Shown in pieces: positions 16,044 to 25,400 of a stretch of 64,000 bases of DNA (its first letter is position 1; every line of letters begins with the position of its first letter). The notes under the pieces are model-generated. The model saw only the letters and a list, made by a program, of their open reading frames with translations, did not search any database and was not told where the DNA came from. The translations under genes and the position numbers were made by a program. Source of the stretch: Dickeya zeae NCPPB 2538 (lineage in GTDB: Bacteria; Pseudomonadota; Gammaproteobacteria; Enterobacterales; Enterobacteriaceae); contig NZ_CM001977.1 of assembly GCF_000406165.1 (NCBI RefSeq), positions 2,650,790-2,714,789 of the forward strand, given 5' to 3'.

Positions 16044-17408
16044 TTATAAATGCCACTCGTTTTCCGCCTCGGTAACTTTGGCGTCAAACTGACGCAACTC
16101 CGCACTTTTACAGGTCAGCCACAGTTGGCTAAACGCGTCACCCAGCAATTCCTGCAACGGTAAACACTGCCTGAACAGCGCCAGTGCATCCTGCTGATAG
16201 TGCGGCAACGCGACACACTCCGACAACGGGATCGCCTCATGTCGTCCGGTGCCGGTCAACGGTAGGTCATGCTCAAGGCCATACCACATACCGCTTAACA
16301 GCGTCGCCATCACCAGATAGGGGTTAGCATCAGCGCCAGCCAGACGATACTCGATGCGCTGATTATCGTGATCCGTACAGGGCAACCGCAGCGCGACGGT
16401 GCGATCGTTAAACCCCCAGGATGCGTGGAGCGGGGCGTGCCCACCCTGCCGCAAGCGGCGAAACGCATTCACATTCGGAGCCAGCAGCGCTACAGATGCA
16501 GGCATCAGTGCCATCATGCCCGCCAGTGAGCGCCGCATGGTTTCGCTGAGTGTCTGCCCCGGCTCACCGGCCAGCAGGTTGGTACCGTGGCGATCCCGCA
16601 GGCTGATGTGTACATGCAGCCCACTCCCCGACAGTTCGGCGTAGGGCTTCGCCATAAAACAGACCGACTGATTGAATTTTTCCGCCAGTTGCCTCGTTAT
16701 CCGCTTTAACGTCAAGACCTGCTCACACGCCTCCAGCACTCTGTCACTATGCTGCACGTTAAACTCATACTGCCCGGCTTCCGCTTCGGCGACGATCCCC
16801 GTTAGCGGCACCTGTTGCATTCTGGCATGACGCTCAACTTCATCGAGAAAGTGGAGTTGAGCACCCTGCTCATCGACCAGAAAACAGTGGGATGGTTGGG
16901 CTGATGACGGAGCGGGTTGGCTGCGATCGCGCAGATAAAACTCCAGCTCAGCCGCCACTACCGGATACAGGCCAACGTCATGAAAACGGCGTAGCAGGTT
17001 CTGCAATACCACGCGGGGTTCCAGCTCGCAGGCAGTGCCGTCCACATTTTTCATCGTCAGTAACAGTTGGGCATGGTGCATGGGGTCATCAGCACAAGGC
17101 CGTAGCGTACCGATGACTGGCAGGCATAAGCGGTCCGGTTCACCAACCTGTTTGCCTAACCCGCTTTGCTCGATGACGTGACCGTCCAGGTCCATGGCGT
17201 AGACCGACAGAGGGAAATAACACCCTTGTTCCAACGTAAACAAGGCTCGAACTGACAGACGCTTACCGCGTACACAGCCATTCAGGTCATGGAGGTAAAT
17301 ATCGACATGTTCGGTATCAGGGTAATGCTTCAGGTAGGTTTCCACTTCATCGCGAAAACATCGCTCGACCGGTTCGGGAAACGACCCGGTAATGACATTG
17401 GCGTTCAT
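16044..17408 (-). CDS. Glutamine-synthetase-family enzyme (PuuA-like gamma-glutamyl ligase)
   Basis: A glutamine synthetase superfamily protein, about 454 residues from the ATG at 17408. The catalytic-core segments are GIVAEAEAGQYEFNVQH, MAKPYAELSGSGLHVHISLRD and NPYLVMATLLSGMWYGLEHDL. The N-terminal region (VDIYLHDLNGCVRGKRL) is the form found in gamma-glutamylputrescine synthetase rather than in GlnA, and there is no adenylylation tyrosine motif. An ATP-dependent gamma-glutamylation of an amine is therefore expected. The start is uncertain: GTG at 17480 and ATG at 17423 are in frame and none has a strong ribosome-binding site. No other puu genes are adjacent, so the amine is unknown. Confidence 0.75.
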   Translation of the reverse strand: MNANVITGSFPEPVERCFRDEVETYLKHYPDTEHVDIYLHDLNGCVRGKRLSVRALFTLEQGCYFPLSVYAMDLDGHVIEQSGLGKQVGEPDRLCLPVIGTLRPCADDPMHHAQLLLTMKNVDGTACELEPRVVLQNLLRRFHDVGLYPVVAAELEFYLRDRSQPAPSSAQPSHCFLVDEQGAQLHFLDEVERHARMQQVPLTGIVAEAEAGQYEFNVQHSDRVLEACEQVLTLKRITRQLAEKFNQSVCFMAKPYAELSGSGLHVHISLRDRHGTNLLAGEPGQTLSETMRRSLAGMMALMPASVALLAPNVNAFRRLRQGGHAPLHASWGFNDRTVALRLPCTDHDNQRIEYRLAGADANPYLVMATLLSGMWYGLEHDLPLTGTGRHEAIPLSECVALPHYQQDALALFRQCLPLQELLGDAFSQLWLTCKSAELRQFDAKVTEAENEWHL

Positions 17409-17598
17409 GACGCGTAATAGCATAACGATATCAGCCCCATCAGAATGAATGACGGATCGACCCGGCGACAACGTATTCACGCCGTGGGTGTAGCACTCGT
17501 CGACCCCGTTAACATCTGCCTGATTATTGGATGACCGGGATAAATTTTCTGTAAATTCTCGGCAGCAGAAAATAAAAATCCTGTAGGGATCGGGGGAG

Positions 17599-17638
17599 GA
17601 AAATCAGATGCATCACGCCCTGTGGGGCCATGATTTTC
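17599..17638 (-). terminator. Hairpin at the end of the esterase gene
   Basis: GAAAATCA (17599-17606) pairs with TGATTTTC (17631-17638), and an inner GCCC...GGGC stem adds to it. It overlaps the esterase stop codon and, on the minus strand, the stem ends in TTTTC. Possible end of the long catabolic operon. Confidence 0.4.
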
Positions 17639-18575
17639 ATGCGGGAGCTGCCTGCACAGAAATAACGACAGGAGGCTGACGATGCAGCCAGTTCAGGTAC
17701 GCCGACGGCCAGGCCGCGACCGGCGAGCCCGGCTCCCCCAGTCCAAAACCGTGCCCGCCGACGGGATAGCGTTGCATCACCACCGGCACGTTAGCACGCT
17801 GACAGGCCTGTGCCATGATCAGTGTATTATGCGGATCGGACACCGAATCATCGTCTGCCTGCACCAGAAAAAAGGGGGGCGAGCGTCCTGAGACATAGGA
17901 TTGTACCGACCATTCGGCCTCCTGCGCGGCGCTGGCATCGCGCCCTACCAACACCCGGTGCGTCGCCGTATGCTGATAAGGCTTTTCCAACGTGATCACC
18001 GGATAAATCAACGCAGCATGGTCAGCCTGAATCGGCAACGTATCCAGTTCATCCTGCGGAGGATAGCGCGCCTCATGCCTAAGCGCCGCCATCCCCAACA
18101 AGTGCCCTCCGGCTGAAAAACCCAATACCCCCACCCGGCGTTCCCGGTGGCGAATCACCCGTAATGCTCGCTGCGCGTCCTGCAACGCCACCCGGCTGCC
18201 GTCATGCCAGCCTTCACCGGGCAGACGATACGCCAGTACGTAGGCCGTATACCCCTGCGCAGCCAACCAGGCGGCGGCAGGCCAGGCCTCTTTGCCCATT
18301 TCGATACGCTGATAACCGCCACCCGCCGCCACCAGGATAGCCTGACCATTGGGTTTTTCCGGTGCAAACACGTCAAGGTATGGATTGGCGATGTGGCTAA
18401 GCGCACCTCGTGCACTCACGTGAGGCGGGTCAAAGGGGCCTCCGCCGCCCGGCGGGGTGTCGCCCCACAGGTTGATACGTGGGCGTGGCGCAGCCAATGA
18501 TACCCCCAATACCCGGCCAGCCGTCAGGAGCACGGTAGCCGTCGATATAGCGGTAAGAAATCCTCTGCGATTCAT
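17637..18575 (-). CDS. Tat-exported alpha/beta-hydrolase (BD-FAE/acetyl xylan esterase-like)
   Basis: A 312-residue serine hydrolase. It starts NRRGFLTAIS, a twin-arginine motif followed by a hydrophobic stretch, so export to the periplasm by Tat is predicted. The alpha/beta-hydrolase triad is visible: nucleophile Ser in GFSAGGHLLG (about residue 153), Asp in QADDDSVSDP (about 247) and His in VGGHGFGLG (about 280). The preceding VAAGGGYQRIEMGKE replaces the usual HGGG oxyanion motif. It lies 57 bp after the ABC ATPase gene on the same strand and is probably the last gene of that operon. An esterase outside the cytoplasm next to an importer suggests it trims an ester from the imported compound. 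ATG at 18575 is preferred over GTG at 18578. Confidence 0.8.
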   Translation of the reverse strand: MNRRGFLTAISTATVLLTAGRVLGVSLAAPRPRINLWGDTPPGGGGPFDPPHVSARGALSHIANPYLDVFAPEKPNGQAILVAAGGGYQRIEMGKEAWPAAAWLAAQGYTAYVLAYRLPGEGWHDGSRVALQDAQRALRVIRHRERRVGVLGFSAGGHLLGMAALRHEARYPPQDELDTLPIQADHAALIYPVITLEKPYQHTATHRVLVGRDASAAQEAEWSVQSYVSGRSPPFFLVQADDDSVSDPHNTLIMAQACQRANVPVVMQRYPVGGHGFGLGEPGSPVAAWPSAYLNWLHRQPPVVISVQAAPA

Positions 18576-18634
18576 CACTGGCCGCCCTCTTTACATCTGA
18601 AGCGATACGATCACGACGTGGGTGACCGGTTTTT

Positions 18635-20425
18635 TCAAGACAATAACACCAGATGGTCGTCGCCTACCTGCCGATAACGGCGTACCGGCGGCTGGTAACC
18701 CAGAGGACGCAACGGGCTATGCAACTCGTCCGCCAGCAGTGATCGATATACTCGTCTTTGCGGGTCAGGCACCGGCACGGCGGCCAGCAGACGGCGGGTA
18801 TACGGATGTTGCGGGTTGTTGAATACCGCCTGACGCGGGCCAATCTCCACAATCTCCCCCTGATACATCACCGCCACACGATGGCTAATGCGCTCCACCA
18901 CCGCCATGTCGTGAGAAATAAACAGATACGCCAGCCCCAGTTGTTGTTGCAAATCAAGCAACAGATTGACGATTTGCGCTTTAACCGTCATGTCCAGCGC
19001 CGACACCGCCTCATCGGCGATGATCAACTGCGGATTGAGTGCCAGCGCCCGTGCAATGCATAGCCGTTGGCGCTGCCCGCCAGAAAACTGGTGCGGATAG
19101 CGCTCCGCCATGTCGGCCTGTAACCCGACCCGCTCCAGCAATTCCGCCACTTTCTGCGGTGCCTGCCGGGCAGATGCCAGACCGTGACTGACCATGGGCT
19201 CAGCAATCGCCCGGCCAACAGTCAGCCGTGGGTTGAGGCTGTCATACGGATCCTGAAAAATCATCTGTGCCCGCATCCGTAGCCCGGCCAGCGCAGACTT
19301 ATCAGCGCTCAGCATGTTTTCACCGCACAGCGATACCGTACCGCCATTCGGCTCCAGCAATCGCAAGATAGCGCGCCCTGTGGTGGACTTGCCACAGCCG
19401 GACTCGCCCACCAGCGACAGCGTTTCTCCGGCTTGCAGACTGAAAGAGACGTTTTCGACCGCGTGTACCCGGCCGGTTACCCGCCGCAACCACCCGCTTT
19501 TCACCTCAAAACGTTTGATCAGATCACGCACCGCCAGCACCGGTGCGCCCGCGATGACGGTGTCTTGCAGCGGTTCGTTCGTGGTCGGTTGCCCGAATAA
19601 TGCGAAGCGTTGCGGCAATGGGCTGTTTGCCATGTCACCCAGTCGCGGTACCGCGGAAAATAACGTTTTGCTGTAAGGATGCTGCGGTGCCTGAAATAAC
19701 TGGCGGGTCTCCGCCATTTCCACCCCTTCACCGCGATACATTACGATGGTGCGATCGGCGACCTCCGCCACCACCCCCATATCGTGAGTGATGAACAGAA
19801 TCGACATGCCTTCCTCATCCTGCAACGTCTGGATCAATGACAGGATCTGCGCCTGAATGGTGACATCCAGCGCCGTCGTCGGCTCATCGACAATCAACAA
19901 CTTAGGGTTGCAAGCCAATGCGATAGCGATCACCACCCGCTGTCGCATACCGCCGGAAAAGCTCAGCGGATACTCATCCAGCCGGGCTTGCGCTGCGGGA
20001 ATACGCACTTTCTCCAACAGACGTACGGCTTCGGTTCGGGCACTGGCGTGCTCCATCCCCCGGTGGCGTTGCAGCACTTCGGTTATCTGGGTGCCGATCT
20101 TCAGTACCGGATTGAGGCTGGTCATCGGCTCCTGAAACACCATGCCGATGCGGTTGCCGCGAATGCGCTGCATCTCACGGGCGGGTAACGCCAGCAAATC
20201 CCGCCCCTCGAACAGCACCCGCCCACGAGTTTGCACCTGTGGTCCTGCCAGCAAACGCATGATGGACAGCGCAGTGACGCTTTTGCCAGAGCCGGATTCG
20301 CCCACCAGCGCCACGGTTTCCCGCTCGCCAATCTCAAACGACAAATCCTGCACCACCTTCAGCCACTCACCGTTCACCCGAAAAGCGGTATTCAGTTGTT
20401 CAACGCGCAGTACCGGCTGATTCAC
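18635..20425 (-). CDS. Peptide/nickel-type ABC importer, double ATP-binding protein
   Basis: A 596-residue protein with two complete ABC ATPase domains in one chain, as in GsiA and DdpDF-type fusions. Domain 1 has GESGSGKS (about 41-48) and the LSFSGGMRQR signature; domain 2 has GESGCGKS (about 336-343) and HQFSGGQRQR. Both Walker B segments (LLIVDEPTTALD, LIIADEAVSALD) are intact. A GTG start at 20425 follows AGGAGTGAGGG, three bases after the stop of the upstream permease gene. It powers import by the two permeases and the binding protein of this operon. The substrate is discussed under the operon finding. Confidence 0.92.
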   Translation of the reverse strand: MNQPVLRVEQLNTAFRVNGEWLKVVQDLSFEIGERETVALVGESGSGKSVTALSIMRLLAGPQVQTRGRVLFEGRDLLALPAREMQRIRGNRIGMVFQEPMTSLNPVLKIGTQITEVLQRHRGMEHASARTEAVRLLEKVRIPAAQARLDEYPLSFSGGMRQRVVIAIALACNPKLLIVDEPTTALDVTIQAQILSLIQTLQDEEGMSILFITHDMGVVAEVADRTIVMYRGEGVEMAETRQLFQAPQHPYSKTLFSAVPRLGDMANSPLPQRFALFGQPTTNEPLQDTVIAGAPVLAVRDLIKRFEVKSGWLRRVTGRVHAVENVSFSLQAGETLSLVGESGCGKSTTGRAILRLLEPNGGTVSLCGENMLSADKSALAGLRMRAQMIFQDPYDSLNPRLTVGRAIAEPMVSHGLASARQAPQKVAELLERVGLQADMAERYPHQFSGGQRQRLCIARALALNPQLIIADEAVSALDMTVKAQIVNLLLDLQQQLGLAYLFISHDMAVVERISHRVAVMYQGEIVEIGPRQAVFNNPQHPYTRRLLAAVPVPDPQRRVYRSLLADELHSPLRPLGYQPPVRRYRQVGDDHLVLLS

Positions 20426-20428
20426 CCC

Positions 20429-21349
20429 TCACTCCTCCTGTCTGGTATTGAGCGCATCACGCAAGGCGTCGCCGATCAGGTTGATGGCCACAATCAGCAA
20501 CAGCAACATTAGGCCGGGAAACAGGCTGATCCAGTAATCGCCGGACAGCAGATAGTCAAAACCATTGGCAATCAATAACCCCAGCGACGGTTCGGTAATC
20601 GGCAGACCGATGCCAAGAAACGACAGCGTCGCTTCCAGCATGATGGCGTAAGCAATACGCATTGTGGCGACCACGATCAGCGGCGGCAGGCAGTTGGGCA
20701 ACACATGGCGAAACAGAATGCGCGGGGTGGAAAAGGCCATACCGCGCGCCGCATCCACATAGTTGCGGCGATTTTCCAACAGCGCAGAGGCACGAAGGGT
20801 ACGGGCGTAATAGGCCCATTGGGTGATCACCAGCGCCAGAATAATTTTATCCACCCCTTGCCCGAGCACCGCCAACAGGATCAGGGCTATCAGTATCGGT
20901 GGGAAGCTAAGCTGGATATCAACAATACGCATCAACAACGCATCGGTTTTACCCCCGAGCCAGGCACTCAACAGGCCGACGACCATACCGATACACAACG
21001 CCGCCAGTGCACTGCTGACGCCCACTATCAGGCTGGTGCGCGTGCCGTAGAGAATAGCGCTGAGCACATCACGCCCCTGATCGTCGCTGCCGAGCCAATA
21101 CGTTAACCCGCTCATGCCACTTGAACCCGGCGGCAGGCGGTTATCCATGATCATCAACTGCGATAAATCATAGGGGTTTTGCGGCGCAATCCACGGGGCG
21201 AGCAGCGACAGCGCCACAATCAACGCCAGCACAAGCAGCCCCAGCCGCGCCAGCCGGTCTTGCCACAGCATCAAGACCCTGCGGCTCAGTGCCGAATGTG
21301 ATACCGGCAGGGTAGACGCCGTATGCACCGAACGCTCTGGCAAGCTCAT
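20429..21349 (-). CDS. ABC importer permease, DppC/GsiD type
   Basis: A 306-residue inner-membrane permease of the peptide/nickel importer family. An N-terminal segment and five further hydrophobic helices are visible, with the EAA loop in YVDAARGMAFSTPRILFRHVLPN. The N-terminal SDDQGRDVLSAILYGTRTSL motif is characteristic of DppC/OppC subunits. It overlaps the DppB-type gene by 4 bp (ATGA) and is followed 3 bp later by the ATPase. Confidence 0.92.
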   Translation of the reverse strand: MSLPERSVHTASTLPVSHSALSRRVLMLWQDRLARLGLLVLALIVALSLLAPWIAPQNPYDLSQLMIMDNRLPPGSSGMSGLTYWLGSDDQGRDVLSAILYGTRTSLIVGVSSALAALCIGMVVGLLSAWLGGKTDALLMRIVDIQLSFPPILIALILLAVLGQGVDKIILALVITQWAYYARTLRASALLENRRNYVDAARGMAFSTPRILFRHVLPNCLPPLIVVATMRIAYAIMLEATLSFLGIGLPITEPSLGLLIANGFDYLLSGDYWISLFPGLMLLLLIVAINLIGDALRDALNTRQEE

Positions 21350-22320
21350 TGCTCACCCCCTAAGCGGATACGCGGATCCACCACGGCGTACAGCACATCC
21401 ACCAGCAGGTTGATCAGGCTAAACATGACCACTGTCATCATCAGGTAAGCCAGAATCACCGGGCGATCCAACACGGCGATGGCGTCGATAATCAGCTTGC
21501 CCATCCCCGGCCAGGCGTAAATCGTTTCGGTCACGACCGCAAACGCAATCAACGACCCCAATTCCAGGCCAATTACCGTAATCAGCGGTATCAGCGTATT
21601 TTTCAGCACATGTACAAACAGGATGCGGCTTTCAGACAACCCTTTGGCGCGGGCAAAACGCACATAATCCTGTTGCAGGCATTCCCGCACGCCTGCGCGG
21701 GTCAGGCGAATAATCAATGAAATCTTGAATAGCGCCAGATTCAGCGCCGGCAGCAGCAGATGTTGCCAGCCATCCAGCGTCAGCAGACTCAGGGGGATAC
21801 CGGCGACCGTTACCGTCTCGCCTCGCCCTGACGACGGCAGCCAGCCGAGCTTCACGCTAAACAGCATGATCATCATCATGCCGATCCAAAATGTTGGCAG
21901 GCTAAACCCCAGAATGGAGACCGTCATCACCGATTTTGCCGCCAGACTGTCCGGTCGCAGACCGGCGAACACCCCTAGTGGAATACCCACCAGCAGCGAC
22001 AGCAAAAACGCCACCAGCGCCAGTTCCAGCGTGGCGGGCATCCGTTGCAAAATCAGGTGTAATGCGGGTTGGTTAAAAATAAAGGAGTTGCCCAAATCGC
22101 CCTGCAAGGCATGGGTGACAAACAGCAGGTACTGCTGCCATAGGGTTTTATCCAGCCCGAAGGCACGGATCACCGCGTCGCGCTCGGCAGGCGTCGCATT
22201 GCTGCCCAGAAGCAAATCTACCGGGTTGCCGACCAGATACACACCCGCGAACACCAACACCGACATGACCGCCAGCGTTATCAGGGTTTGCAAAAAACGG
22301 CTGAGTAAAAAGCGGGCCAT
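21346..22320 (-). CDS. ABC importer permease, DppB/GsiC type
   Basis: A 324-residue inner-membrane permease. Six hydrophobic helices are visible; the N-terminus (FLLSRFLQTLITLAVMSVLVF) and the EAA loop (YVRFARAKGLSESRILFVHV) are those of DppB/OppB subunits. AAGGACTTGTC precedes the ATG. It lies 40 bp after the second nucleoside hydrolase gene and overlaps the next permease by 4 bp. Confidence 0.92.
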   Translation of the reverse strand: MARFLLSRFLQTLITLAVMSVLVFAGVYLVGNPVDLLLGSNATPAERDAVIRAFGLDKTLWQQYLLFVTHALQGDLGNSFIFNQPALHLILQRMPATLELALVAFLLSLLVGIPLGVFAGLRPDSLAAKSVMTVSILGFSLPTFWIGMMMIMLFSVKLGWLPSSGRGETVTVAGIPLSLLTLDGWQHLLLPALNLALFKISLIIRLTRAGVRECLQQDYVRFARAKGLSESRILFVHVLKNTLIPLITVIGLELGSLIAFAVVTETIYAWPGMGKLIIDAIAVLDRPVILAYLMMTVVMFSLINLLVDVLYAVVDPRIRLGGEQ

Positions 22321-22360
22321 GACAAGTCCTTGTGGTTAGCAGTGATGATTACACAGGAAG

Positions 22361-23320
22361 CTACGGGGTATCCGCCCGGCCATAACGATGGAGCACCCGC
22401 ACCAGCAACGACAAAAAACCGGGTTCATCGACCGACTGCATGACCTGCGCATTGGGTGCCTGCGACAGCTTGCCATAAAAATCCGCCCAGGTGTGTCCGG
22501 CGGTTTCACCGGAAACTGTCACCCCAACCCGCGCTTCATGACCGGCGAACAGTGACGGTTGCAGTAACCACGCCACCGTCGTTGCATCATGTATCGGGCC
22601 GCCTTCGCGCCCGAAGCGCGCCACATCACTGCGGTCAAACGCCTCCAGCAGACGCGCGATAGCCTGACCCGGTAACCCGGCATCACGTTGCAATTGGGCG
22701 ATTTCCTGCTGGGTGATCAGCGCCTGAAAGGTCATATCCAACGGCATGATAACCAACGGTATACCGCTACTAAATACCCGGCTGGCGGCATGGGGGTCGG
22801 CATACACATTGAATTCCGCCCACGGCATGCGGTGACCGAGTGCGCTAAACGCACAGCTCATGGTCACTACCTGGCGGATACCCCGCGCCACATCTGGGTG
22901 CTGGACCAACGCCAGCGCCAGATTGGTCATCGGCCCGATGGCACAAAAGGTAATCGGGTTGTGTTCCTGTGCCGCCTGACGTGCGGTACGCACGATAAAC
23001 TCCACCGCGTGTTCCTGCATCGTGGCCTGACACTCGCCCGCCGGTACCAGCGCATCGCTGAACGCGCCGATATGAACATACTTGCCGTAACGCTGTGGAC
23101 CAACCAGCGGCTTTGTCGCGCCAGCGAAGACCGGTACATCGATACGGCCAGACAACGCCACGATCCGCCGGGCGTTCGCCAACGCATGTTCTAATGCCAC
23201 ATTACCAGCCACTACCGTGATACCCAGTACTTCCAGCTCCGGCGAGGCCAACGCCAGCCATAACGCGATCGCGTCATCGACGCCGGGGTCAGTGTCAATG
23301 ATGATTCGCTGGCGTGTCAT
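22361..23320 (-). CDS. Nucleoside hydrolase (IunH family), second copy of the operon
   Basis: A 319-residue inosine-uridine-preferring nucleoside hydrolase family member, which splits the N-glycosidic bond of ribonucleosides. The calcium and ribose-binding cluster is at the N-terminus: DTDPGVDDA with Asp9, Asp11, Asp15 and Asp16. Further family segments are FCAIGPMTNLALAL, AEFNVYADPHAA (Asn and Asp ligands) and IHDATTVAWLL with the late Asp. Its start overlaps the stop of the first copy by 4 bp. The two copies are clearly different proteins, so they may act on different nucleosides or on two steps. It is cytoplasmic, with no signal peptide. Confidence 0.9.
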   Translation of the reverse strand: MTRQRIIIDTDPGVDDAIALWLALASPELEVLGITVVAGNVALEHALANARRIVALSGRIDVPVFAGATKPLVGPQRYGKYVHIGAFSDALVPAGECQATMQEHAVEFIVRTARQAAQEHNPITFCAIGPMTNLALALVQHPDVARGIRQVVTMSCAFSALGHRMPWAEFNVYADPHAASRVFSSGIPLVIMPLDMTFQALITQQEIAQLQRDAGLPGQAIARLLEAFDRSDVARFGREGGPIHDATTVAWLLQPSLFAGHEARVGVTVSGETAGHTWADFYGKLSQAPNAQVMQSVDEPGFLSLLVRVLHRYGRADTP

Positions 23321-24378
23321 CGCGTGGTTCCATGAGCTGAAGGCCTGTTATCGGTTGAAGGGTTGTTATTGGCTGACGGTCTGTTATTGGCTGAAGATAC
23401 GTCATACATTGAAGACGTGTCATACGCTGAAAACGTTTCATAAGCTGAAAACAACTGGCAGAACAAGCGGATGACCTCGTCAACCTCTACACCTGTCACC
23501 ACATCGACATTCGGCGTCAGGCCAGATTTGCCGTAAAGATCCATCACACTCTGCCCCATGCACAGTTCGCTCTGATGCTCCACCAGTATTCGTGCTCGCT
23601 CAGTGCGAAACAGATCGGGGCGCAGTAACCAGGCAATCACCAGCGGGTCATGCAACGGTCCGCCGCGCGAGCCGTAACGTTTGATGTCATTACGATCCCA
23701 AAAGGCCATCAGTTGACTCAACGGGCCGCGTAATCGTCCGGCATGGGCCACCAGTTCATGGACCCGTTCCGGCGTCAGGATCACCTGATGGGTGGCATCC
23801 AGTGGCAACAGCGTCATCGGTACGCCCTGAGAAAAAACGATGTGTGCCGCATGCGGGTCAGCCAGCAGGTTAAATTCCGACGTCATGGTACGGTTACCCA
23901 ACTCACGGCAGGCACCGCCCATCGAAACAATCCGCTCAATACCTGCGGCGATATCGGGTGCGATGCTGAACGCGCTGGCCAGATTCGTCATCGGCCCCAG
24001 CGAACACAGCGTAATTCGCTCGCCACACTGCGCCGCCGCACGGCAACGGGCGATAATAAAGTTAACCGCATGCTGCGGTTCCTCGGTTTTACGCGGCGCG
24101 GGAAAATCGCTGTCGCCCAGACCATGCTGGCCATGAAACTGACCGTGGATAGGTTCACGTAACAACGGCTGCCAGCAACCGGCAAACACCGGAATATCGG
24201 TACGTCCGCCCAGTTCAACTATCTGCAACGCATTGCGCAGTGTGTTGGGTAACGGCTGATTGCCATTCACGACGGTAATGCCCTGAATCGACAATTGTGG
24301 CGCGACAAATGCGCTCAATAGTGCCAGAGCGTCGTCAATACCGGGATCACAATCGATAATAACGGGAATGGACCTCAC
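23317..24378 (-). CDS. Nucleoside hydrolase (IunH family) with repeat-built C-terminal tail
   Basis: A 353-residue nucleoside hydrolase. DCDPGIDDA carries Asp9, Asp11, Asp15 and Asp16; CSLGPMTNLASAF, SEFNLLADPHAA and LHDPLVIAWLL are the other family segments. The catalytic domain ends near residue 308. It is followed by an unusual tail of seven six-residue repeats (SAYETF, SAYDTS, SMYDVS, SANNRP and so on) encoded by seven 18-bp tandem units, hydrophilic and without relation to the family. The tail is absent from the sister gene. It overlaps the DapA-like gene upstream and its sister downstream by 4 bp each. Confidence 0.9.
   Translation of the reverse strand: MRSIPVIIDCDPGIDDALALLSAFVAPQLSIQGITVVNGNQPLPNTLRNALQIVELGGRTDIPVFAGCWQPLLREPIHGQFHGQHGLGDSDFPAPRKTEEPQHAVNFIIARCRAAAQCGERITLCSLGPMTNLASAFSIAPDIAAGIERIVSMGGACRELGNRTMTSEFNLLADPHAAHIVFSQGVPMTLLPLDATHQVILTPERVHELVAHAGRLRGPLSQLMAFWDRNDIKRYGSRGGPLHDPLVIAWLLRPDLFRTERARILVEHQSELCMGQSVMDLYGKSGLTPNVDVVTGVEVDEVIRLFCQLFSAYETFSAYDTSSMYDVSSANNRPSANNNPSTDNRPSAHGTTR
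23326..23451. repeat. Seven-copy 18-bp tandem repeat inside the nucleoside hydrolase gene
   Basis: On the minus strand seven consecutive 18-bp units, each with the core TCAGCnnATGAnAC, run from TTTTCAGCTTATGAAACG (23451-23434) to CCTTCAGCTCATGGAACC (23343-23326). Every unit is a multiple of three and keeps the reading frame open to the very end of the gene. Divergence between units is moderate. Confidence 0.88.
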
Positions 24379-25259
24379 AATGCGCCCACCTCTTTTAATA
24401 CGCTGGCTATCTCATCGCGGGCGTGATGCGTTAACGGCTGTTGCGGCGCAATCGGATTGCCAACGGCAAAACCCTGCATTTCCAGCGCCGCCTTAATACA
24501 GGCGGCCACGGAGTATTTGGCAAAAATTTCGTTTACCCGCCACAACGGGCGTTGCAGTTCCATCGCCCGCGGCCAGTCGCCCTGTTTAGCCGCGTCATAC
24601 AAGGCCAGGCTTTGTCGCGGCACGATACAGGCCGGACCGGCCATCCAGCCGACGCCGCCAATCAGCATCACGCAGGCGGGAATATGGGCAGACGCAGAGA
24701 AAACCTGCATGCGACCACCGGTTCGTTCCATGATCGATAACAACCGGCCCGTATTGGTGGAGGCATCCTTAATGTAGCGAATGTTATCCACATGGCTTAA
24801 GCGCTCAATCACGGGAAGGCTCAGGTCGGTACGTTGAAATTGTGGGTTGGTGTACAACACCACCGGCGTGGGATGCGCCGCGGCGGCAATGGCCCGGAAG
24901 TAGCTCTCTACCCCGGCATCGGTCAGTGGAAAATAGGCTTCCAGTATCGCCAGAATGCCGTCAACGCCCAGACTCAGGTAGGTATGAGTCTGCGTGACCG
25001 CATCCTGAATCGTCGTCGCTGCCACACCGGCTATCACCGGCACCCGGCCGCGCGCGGCCTCCATCACGGTACTCACAACATCAACGCGTTGTTTTTCCGT
25101 CAGATACGCGAACTCACCGGTGCTGCCAAGCGGCGTCAGACCGTGTACACCACTACTGATAAGGTGTTCAACCAGTTCAGCGAGGACGACGCGGTCCACC
25201 TCGCCATTCGCTTTTATCGGTGAAACCAGATAGGGAAATACGCCGAAGAATCCGCTCAT
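24375..25259 (-). CDS. Dihydrodipicolinate synthase/N-acetylneuraminate lyase family aldolase
   Basis: A 294-residue class I aldolase of the DapA/NanA superfamily. The fold marks are PLGSTGEFAYL (about residue 47), VVLYTNPQFQR with the catalytic Tyr, and the Schiff-base lysine in IRYIKDAS (about residue 162). The start at 25259 has AGGATCACTCC upstream. It overlaps the first nucleoside hydrolase gene by 4 bp. It is not the biosynthetic DapA by context; it probably cleaves or dehydrates a 2-keto acid released from the imported compound. The exact substrate is unknown. Confidence 0.85.
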   Translation of the reverse strand: MSGFFGVFPYLVSPIKANGEVDRVVLAELVEHLISSGVHGLTPLGSTGEFAYLTEKQRVDVVSTVMEAARGRVPVIAGVAATTIQDAVTQTHTYLSLGVDGILAILEAYFPLTDAGVESYFRAIAAAAHPTPVVLYTNPQFQRTDLSLPVIERLSHVDNIRYIKDASTNTGRLLSIMERTGGRMQVFSASAHIPACVMLIGGVGWMAGPACIVPRQSLALYDAAKQGDWPRAMELQRPLWRVNEIFAKYSVAACIKAALEMQGFAVGNPIAPQQPLTHHARDEIASVLKEVGAL

Positions 25260-25286
25260 GGAGTGATCCTGAAGGTTGCAGGCTGG

Positions 25287-25314
25287 GTGTCCCACCACGA
25301 ATGCGGCGGGACAC
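25287..25314. repeat. Hairpin between binding-protein and aldolase genes
   Basis: GTGTCCC (25287-25293) pairs with GGGACAC (25308-25314), with further inner GG/CC pairing. It lies between the gene for the binding protein and the rest of the operon. Such a hairpin often protects the upstream mRNA, so that binding protein is made in excess (inference). Confidence 0.45.
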
Positions 25315-25400
25315 GGCCTGATGGGAGAACCCTGGTGTTAACGTAAAAATCGCACTACATTTTTCTATCCACCACCAGTATCGGGTGAAATACTCACCGT

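Noticed and set aside
23326..23451. CRISPR-like array
   Set aside because: Units are contiguous 18-bp coding repeats with no spacers.
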